64,000 nt of DNA from Tethya wilhelma. Taxonomy: Eukaryota; Porifera; Demospongiae; Tethyida; Tethyidae. Where the stretch lies: assembly GCA_964030475.1 (NCBI GenBank), contig CAXIPT010000001.1, positions 10,452,444-10,516,443 on the forward strand, written 5' to 3'. The notes beneath the pieces are model-generated. The model was not told where the DNA came from. It was given only the letters and a program-made list of their open reading frames with translations, and made no database searches. Made by a program: the position numbers and the translations under genes. The first letter of the stretch is position 1, and the number at the start of each line of letters is the position of its first letter. Of this stretch, positions 57,446-64,000 are shown in pieces.

Positions 57446-57590
57446 GTCGCTAGATACAAGGCGAAAAGTGCCTTCTCTACATGGCGCTGCCATTAATTTC
57501 TAAACTCATGCATTTAGCTAGCTAGCCTAACGACCCTTTCCACATTCAAGTGCACGTTGTTTGGAATCCATTGCAATCATGCAGTGCAGT
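57446..57590 (-). repeat. R1 dispersed repeat, copy 4 (5' fragment)
   Basis: TCGCTAGATACAAGGCGAAA through TTGGAATCCATTGCAA, the inverse of the R1 5' end. The 3' half is absent. Confidence 0.65.
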
Positions 57591-57817
57591 GCCCCAAGTT
57601 CTGTCCTACATCCTATCTCTGTGTTCAGTTCTTCAGTAGGGAAGTCAATAGCTAGAAAGACACACATGTAATTAGCACAAATCACGTTGCCTGCTTGGAG
57701 GTTTAGATTTTCAGCTGTCTGAAAGGCATGACTCAGGGCGGCAGGCTATCACAAGTTGCCGGGCAAGTTCTCTGCTCAGCTGATATTATGAACAATTATT
57801 CGAAAAAAATAGAACAA

Positions 57818-58071
57818 GCAAGTACAAAAAACATTAGAAATGTAAATCAAACATAGGAATGGCCAAATCATAAAAACGAGCAAACAAGATAGGAATGTTT
57901 GTATTGAGTGAGTTCATTCCTGTGTCTACAATGTCATTGAGCTCAGTAGGGATATGAACATGGGTTAATGAACTCTTCGCTCAATCTGACAACCATTCCT
58001 ATCTTGTTTTCTTGCTTTTTTTACGATTTGGCCATTCCTATGTTTGATTTATATTTCTTATGTTTTTTGGA
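57818..58071. mobile_element. 'ACAAGT' hairpin MITE, copy 8
   Basis: About 254 bp, GCAAGTACAAAAAACATTAG start and near inverse end (CTTATGTTTTTTGGACTGT, diverged). It is close to copies 2-3 in sequence. Confidence 0.7.
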
Positions 58072-59290
58072 CTGTATACACACTGTTGGTGCTTTGATCT
58101 ACGTCATCAGTGGGCTACAAGGGCAGTTATGCATAGCATATGTACTTCATTATTCCTTGTGAAATTCCACTGCTTCGATCAAAATATGCAATGAGTGTCT
58201 ATCAAGTATAAGGAGGACAGTCCTGGCTGGAGGGATCGATTTCATGAAGAATTGCAGCCAACAACTTATCACTACAGTAAAACATTGTTCCAGGAACAGC
58301 TCCAACTTTCAAGTGGTTTGCTGTTATCCTCTTTCGAGGTTATATCATAAATAGGGGTAGAGCAGAACTGACAGCTGACACAAAAGACAAAAATTAATGG
58401 TACGTGTTTTGCCTTTCTTACCCAATGTGATATCCCATACACAAATCTCTCCAGCTGGTGTGAGACTCTTCTTTTTTGGGAGTGAGATTGGCAAAAATTA
58501 AATGCCTAACTCTGGTGTGCCACATAAACCTGATTTTGATTTTGAGAAATTATCTGTGCATTACCATATGTTATGCCTCCTAGTTTTCACTTTGATACCA
58601 AAGGTTGACAAGAAACTCGGCACACTTTTGTGTTAGCTTATACAATTAGATTATGCTAAAGTATTAGTTCTACTAGGTATGGCTCACTCTGAAGCATGAG
58701 ATTGAAGACTACTGAGTGTGAGATTGGTTGCTAAATCGTGTCTAAGGCATGAGAGGTCTGCATACATTCCTCTGTCTAACTTTGTTTACTACTTTTCCAG
58801 GCTTATGCACTACTGTTACCCCTGTCTCATCCATGTTAATTAAGATCTGCATTGACTTTGTTAGCTAATGTAGCTTGCTGCTAGTTTACCGAAATAGTTG
58901 GCACTCGAACCTTGCGCGTGGGAAAGCTAGGAAAGCTAGGGATTGGGTAACTCAGAGTGAGTTTGGGATGACGCGATTTAAATCCATCAAACCATGGAGG
59001 GCTAGCAACCCCATCCCCCAAGTCCCACCCATTGTAGGTGTCTGGGGGCATCCAGGAAAATTTTCAAAAAATGAATATCTCAGATCTGTTCTGAAACACT
59101 TTTCAAGAGAATTACAACTCCAGTTACACAATACTATTACTGTACATATTTTGTATATCTGCTGATATAATATAGCTTACACAAAATATACAGGGCACAA
59201 TAATAACAACCATATAGAACATACATTTGGTGAGGTGCCATAGATACAAAACTATCAATAATACACTCAAATTGTAACTCTGCTGTAATA
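58072..59290. other. Non-coding stretch
   Basis: No coding frame with motifs. A tandem GGAAAGCTAGGAAAGCTAGG lies near 58920. Confidence 0.4.
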
Positions 59291-59297
59291 TCATTCT

Positions 59298-59597
59298 CTA
59301 CAAAAAGGATTTCTGAGCTGTTGCTGGGGGTATTGCTTTCCTTCCCATTCCTGCAACAATTGCGTAATTCTTAGTGTGGTTCAGTGTATCTCCATACATT
59401 CCTTTCCACCACCAGTGCTTGAGAAGTGTTCGGTAGAGTCTGTTTCCTGAGAAGTGACCAGACATGGGGCCACTGTGGTTCTCTTGCATGATCTGCTCCT
59501 TTAACTGCTCTGGCACTATCGCTCTCGTAACATCCTCATGTTTATTCCATCGAGAACACTGCAAATGCTGCAATCTTCTTGGCCTGCTTGGGGTCAT
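59298..59597 (-). pseudogene. Ty3/gypsy integrase zinc-binding region fragment
   Basis: IVPEQLKEQIMQENHSGPMS followed by GHFSGNRLYRTLLKHWWWKG and HTKNYAIVAGMG resemble the HHCC zinc-binding N-domain of gypsy-type integrases (His-x3-His present; the Cys pair is degraded). No DDE core follows downstream. Confidence 0.7.
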
Positions 59598-60260
59598 CAG
59601 GTAGGCACTTGAAGGATGCCATCTAGAGATGGTACTACTAGTGCTTCGTCAAGACAAACCTCACTGAAGTTACTTTCCTCTGACTCCAAGAGAATTGGTT
59701 GGTTGCTTGAGAGTAGCTTCTCACTAACTTCTACTAGTGAAGTCTGGTAGGGCAGGAGACACACAGACTGAACCAACTTCACATGAACTGTGGGTACTTG
59801 TGCTGCAGATCCTTCCTCAAAAGCAATGGGGGTAGGTTTCTTCTTCCTCCCTCCTCTGCATACTTCCACTTTTGAGTGGTAAGAGATGATACCAAGCTGA
59901 TGACGCACTCCTTCAGAGAGTAGCAGCTGATTTTTAGTAACCATGTTGATGTACATAGGGATAGACATGGTCTTTCCATCATAAGTAATGTCCAGATCCA
60001 TTCATCCATCAGGTCTTCCATCATACGTGTAGAGGATACGATCCGGCTTCTTGAAATCTCAATTTGGGGACAGTGGTTACCTTCTTGAACATCTCCAGAC
60101 CGATGATTGTAATGTCTGTTCCAGTGTCAATGATACTATACATTGGTACACCGTGTACTTTGACCTTTACACATCTTGGTCAACTCCCTTTATCATCAAC
60201 TCGTATGGTCCACACAGCTCCTTCATCTTCAGACTCAGACAACGTGGACGACTAGATAGT
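59597..60260 (-). pseudogene. Ty3/gypsy aspartic protease and protease-RT linker
   Basis: On the minus strand IIDTGTDITIIGLEMF near 60150-60080 is the catalytic Asp-Thr-Gly of a retropepsin. It is followed after a shift by DLDITYDGKTMSIPMYIN, NQLLLSEGVRHQLGIISYHS. The LLLSEGVxRQLGI block is the linker to RT in K02A2.6-like elements. It is one shift away from a continuous frame. Confidence 0.7.
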
Positions 60261-61250
60261 GGATCTTCTCAGAGTTCTCCACTCCCACTTCCTTTGACCT
60301 CAGGTTTCACAACTTTGGTTGTCGAAACTTTCTTCTTATCATGGTTTTCTCTTCAAGAGTTCCATGTGGCAGCTCTCTCTAGGGCTGGCAACTAATCCTC
60401 GAAGCTAATCTCTGGGTTCTCCCCGCTGAAGGGTGGTTCGCCTTCTCTCAGGCTTTTGTCGAAGGTCCTTTGGCGCAGTGATAGAATGGAGTGAGCAGGA
60501 GACTCAGATCCACAATGAGTAGATCTACTGGCAACTGAGATAGGTCTAGAGAGTTCCAGTGGAGGGTCCTTCATTGATTTCTTGACTTCCCATCTTAGCT
60601 CTGCCACTTCCTGCTCCTTCTAAAGCATAAGATTTTTATTCTCTCATTGTCTCTGATAGCAAGGGTCCAGTACTATTTATACTTCTTTTGTTCTTTCTTC
60701 AGGTCGTCTATTGAGCTCCTCCCTTCCTGTTCCACCAAGTGATCATGAGCCATTGGAAGTTTGATAACGTAATTCGCTCAACTCGATCAGTGGCAAGTGC
60801 CTCTATTACTTTGTCCTTCTGTTGAAATGACAAGTTAAATTCCTCACCTAGTTGTATTAATCACTGTTCTGTGACCTCCAACTGCTGTTGAAGTGCGAAA
60901 TTCTCACGTTGGCTCTCTTGAAGAAGGTCTCGAGACTGGCTTCTTCCATGAATCTTTGGTCTGAAATGTTCCAGTTTTATCCACCCGTGAAATGAGTGCT
61001 TTTGTCCCAGTCAAGCTCTTGCACGACAACCTGTATGTTAGATGGGTCTCGCTCCATGTCTTTGAGCTTTCTCTCAATGAGTTGATGTACTCGTCCTGTG
61101 AAGCTTTGGTAGCAATCCAAGCATCGTGGCAATCTTCTGAATATGGGCAGTTGTCAAACGTCTCGAATTGAGATTGTATGCCACTCCTGGTGGCAGAACA
61201 TTCTCTTCTGATTCTGAGAACCTGTCTTCACCAATGCATTTTTAATTAAT
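60261..61250 (-). pseudogene. Possible gypsy gag remnant
   Basis: The stretch upstream of the protease reads like charged Gag-type sequence on the minus strand in broken frames (WIATKASQDEYINSLRESS; KKSMKDPPLELSRP). No CCHC knuckle was identified. The assignment is by position. Confidence 0.3.
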
Positions 61251-61399
61251 TTCCACCCGGAAGTTAAACAAAATGGTGGCCAAGTACATGGAAGTAATGC
61301 CAACACAGAAGAAACAGCCAGAAAGGAAGTAGCTAAAAATCTTAGAGCCATATTTGTAATTTTTAACAGGAATACTGTGTCTAAATTGTCTTCAAGTTG

Positions 61400-62030
61400 A
61401 ATTTTTTACCGTGTAGTGATAAAATGGACAAGACAACTTTGATTTTTTGGGCAGCATGATGCAAAACTACTGAGAGCATCCATACTCTACCATATCATAA
61501 CATACTGTAGTAGTATTCCAGTAACTATAACTAAATTTCTAGTTAAGAAATGCTGATCTACTGAACACACTTACCTCGATCTATTGACATCAAACAAGCA
61601 TTACGCTGCTTGTAAAACACTGTACTTTAGCAGAACTTATTCTGTGCCCATACTCTAGTTTATCTAGAGATACACAAATTTTATCTGAGTGATGCTCAGT
61701 GAACTTTTTTGATGGCGTAATTTAGAGTTTGGGCAACCATGTGCAAGTCTTTCTAGCTCACAAGACTTGCTGTGCATGCACATTTCATCCTGAACTACAA
61801 GTATTCCAAGTGAGAAGCATGCAGGTAAAACTATGGAGGAGATATACCATTGCAAAATCCTAAAGAGGTCTTCCATGTGCTTTCCTTTTGATGTCATCAG
61901 TGAATGTAGTTTTCAATGATGTAATTATGATTAATTTAGCATGCTAGTACTACGTGACGTAATAAGCTCGGTGCAAAATTTTACGTGATGTGAAGGGCAG
62001 CAAAATTGACACACCCACAATTACGATGCA
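61400..62030. other. Non-coding stretch separating gypsy fragments
   Basis: AT-rich; RNase H should lie here in an intact element on this strand but is not seen. Confidence 0.4.
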
Positions 62031-63080
62031 TTCGTGTAGACTGAACTCTTCACCTGACTTGCAAACCCGGTTGCATTAGGCTTGGAGAGTTCCTCCTTGA
62101 CTTGTATGAAGGCTTGCTCTTGGCTTGGACCCCATGTCCATTGTCTGTTCTTTGACAATAGCTTGGGTAACGGCTGTGTGAATGAAGCAAAATTTTAGGA
62201 AAACTTAAGTTTGTTTTCCATGCTAATGAATCACCTTACCTCTGAGGAGGCTGCATTTCAGGAATAGTCTGCATGAACTCCTCGTTGATGATGTGCCCCA
62301 AGAATTTGACTTCTGTGGAACAGAACTGGCATTTCTCGTGGCTCGGTGTTCTCCCTGCCTTCTCAATTTGTTTAAGTGCAGCTGTGGGTCGTTTATCGTC
62401 TTCAGCTTGGTCCTTGCCAAAGATTAGCACATCATCCATCTGGCACACGACTCCTGGTAGACCATCCAAAATTTGGGATATTCTCGTCTGGAAGTGCTCC
62501 GGTGCACTGGAGATCCCATATGGCAACTTGTTGAAGTAGTATGTTCCCACTGATGTGATGAAGGTTGTGAGTAAACAAGATTACTTGTCCAGGCATCTGC
62601 CAGAACTTGCTGTTGACATCCAGTTTAGAGAAGACTTTCTCAACTGAGCAAGTATTTCTTCTACTTTGGGTAGGGGGTGGAATTCCCTGAGTACACTTTC
62701 ATTTTGGCACTTGAGGTCTACACAGATACGAACTTATCCATTATGTTTAGGTACCACTACCATCCCGGCACACCATAGAGTAGGTTCATCAACTTTTGAA
62801 ATTACTCCCATTGTCTCCATTGGTTTAAGTTCCTCCTCAACTTAAGGTCAGAGTGCCATAGGAACATGACAAGACGTAAACAGTGCATGAGGGATGGGTA
62901 ATGGTATGAGCTAGATAGTTGCTCAGTCCATTGAAGACCTTGAGAAATTGCTTGTATATGGTGTGTTCTGGTGTAACATGTGTTGTGATATCGATCCAAG
63001 CAGCGAGTTGTAAAGAGGTGATAGAAGGTAGTCCTAGTAGGTTTGTTCTGAGGTTTCCACCAATGAGTAAGCCAATTCAA
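62030..63080 (-). pseudogene. Ty3/gypsy reverse transcriptase, frameshifted
   Basis: In order on the minus strand: MVVVPKHNG and RICVDLK-like text with a stop, KVFSKLDVNSKFWQMPG, FNKLPYGISSAPEHFQ and the catalytic QMDDVLIFG (62550-62236), then FLGHII, and PLPKLLSKNRQWTWGPSQEQ at about 62175-62110, the RT-RNase H tether. There are several stops and shifts. It lies upstream of the protease fragment on the same strand, which is not the native order. Confidence 0.75.
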
Positions 63081-63199
63081 TTTAGTTAAGTTAAGAAAAG
63101 TTACATTTTTTAGTTCTAGTTAATTTTATAGTATATAAGGTGTTATTCTCTGACTTTTAGTTTCAGTTGTTGAACACAAAAATGAGTTTCATACAATGT

Positions 63200-63780
63200 A
63201 ATTTATGCAAAATGTCATCTATCATTAATATTCAATTATTTTTTATTTTCCCTCACAAACACCTGCTTTCAAAGTTTTTGTTACTTAAGTGGTTCCTTTT
63301 TCCTCTCGTGGCATCACCTGCTGTAGAAAAATCCTTTCTACAGCAGCAGAAGATGCAGGTGTACTTAAAATATCTAGAGCAACACTCAAAAGAAGTAGGT
63401 AATTAGTATTGTCTAGCAATGGGTCACAATTATCTTCAACTATGGACATTCTTTGCATACCTCAAAAGTTCTAGTTCACCTGGAGGATGCTTTGTAGCTC
63501 CTTTTTCCAGTTTGTTTTATGCTACCTCTAAAATTTTGGATATTCGACTGAAGCAACGACGTTTTGCTGGGGCATTAGATTCCTCTTCTTGGGAGTCATA
63601 TGAGGCTGTCTCAGACGGTGTGTTCTCTTCAGTCTCAGAACCATTCTTCAGTAGTCGTAAAAGTTCTGTTTTAGCAGCAGCATGCTGTGCTAAAGAAAGT
63701 ACTTCTTTATACCTTGGATCTAACATGGTCGCTACGACCACAATTGGGTTAAATTTCGGGTCTTAAGAATCGCTTGTTGA
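63200..63780 (-). pseudogene. hAT transposase C-terminal fragment
   Basis: 63741-63517 reads VVVATMLDPRYKEVL, the hAT 'LDPRxK' block. After a shift, near 63400-63300, LSTPASSAAVERIF followed by a shifted STAGDATRGKRN is the dimerisation motif. It needs one extra base near 63335. No ends were found in the window. Confidence 0.7.
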
Positions 63781-64000
63781 TGCAATTTCAGCAATGTCAT
63801 GGTTCTTATGTGAGGCACACTCTATCAAGTGAAGATGGAATTCTATTAACATCAGACATACACAAGGTAATGTAGTAAACTCTTCTCCTTGTACTAATGA
63901 TGTATATTGAGCAAAGGGTTGCAGCATACAAGTAAGAGTTCTCTATTAACTTAGAGCAAGGTTATCCAAGCCTTGGGATTCAAGCACAGATCCAAGTGGT

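Noticed and set aside
58875..59165. 96-codon plus-strand frame
   Set aside because: No family motif, and it includes a short tandem repeat; coding is not supported.
1..64000. CRISPR arrays, bacterial operons, rRNA or tRNA genes
   Set aside because: No regularly spaced direct repeats, Shine-Dalgarno-linked genes, or cloverleaf and rRNA motifs were recognised. Introns show the DNA is eukaryotic.

Overview
The window reads as metazoan nuclear DNA: AT-rich, GT-AG introns mostly of 60-400 bases, TG/CA and TAA microsatellites, and many DNA transposons, MITEs and retroelement remains. The repeat style and the protein families suggest a demosponge or a similar early-branching invertebrate. That is inference, because no species-diagnostic gene is present. 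Single N's and long poly-G/poly-C tracts mark assembly seams.

Layout. 1-7259 (+): the 3' exons of an RNF213 (mysterin)-type giant E3 ubiquitin ligase, including the RZ zinc finger; this is the one clear host gene. 7260-18740: gene-poor, with scattered pieces of a Crypton-type tyrosine recombinase (10.1-11.6 kb), a decayed uncharacterised transposon-like gene (12.9-15.5 kb, -) and several MITEs. 19112-25669: an almost complete 6.56-kb DNA transposon with perfect 19-bp terminal inverted repeats. Its product joins Cys-rich fingers, a probable DDE-type core, an XPG/FEN1-like nuclease and a C-terminal CXC-like Cys cluster, a combination that fits the Academ superfamily. 26744-29406 (-): a well-preserved gene of about 13 exons from a widespread uncharacterised, probably transposase-derived family. 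31620-34672 (+): a P-element-type transposase without a THAP domain, with three visible lesions. 35291-40960: MITEs, a 985-bp exact direct duplication split by one N, and transposase fragments. 40961-51600: mostly non-coding, with hairpin MITEs and a hAT element (46918-48768) nested inside another repeat. 51601-55037 (-): a CR1/L2-like non-LTR retrotransposon with a 2A-like peptide, PHD-like finger, endonuclease and reverse transcriptase. 59.3-63.1 kb (-): scrambled Ty3/gypsy pieces. 63.2-63.8 kb (-): a hAT transposase C-terminus.

Most coding sequence here is therefore mobile-element sequence. The repeats fall into recurring families: 'ACAAGT' long-hairpin elements (eight copies), 'TATAGCGGG' MITEs, an R1 repeat of about 500 bp, CTCAG-TTAAGGATGCC elements, and elements whose 8-9 bp target duplications point to hAT-like or Mutator-like mobilisation. 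Exon limits were read by eye from splice consensus and frame continuity. Family names come from recognised motifs, not from searches.
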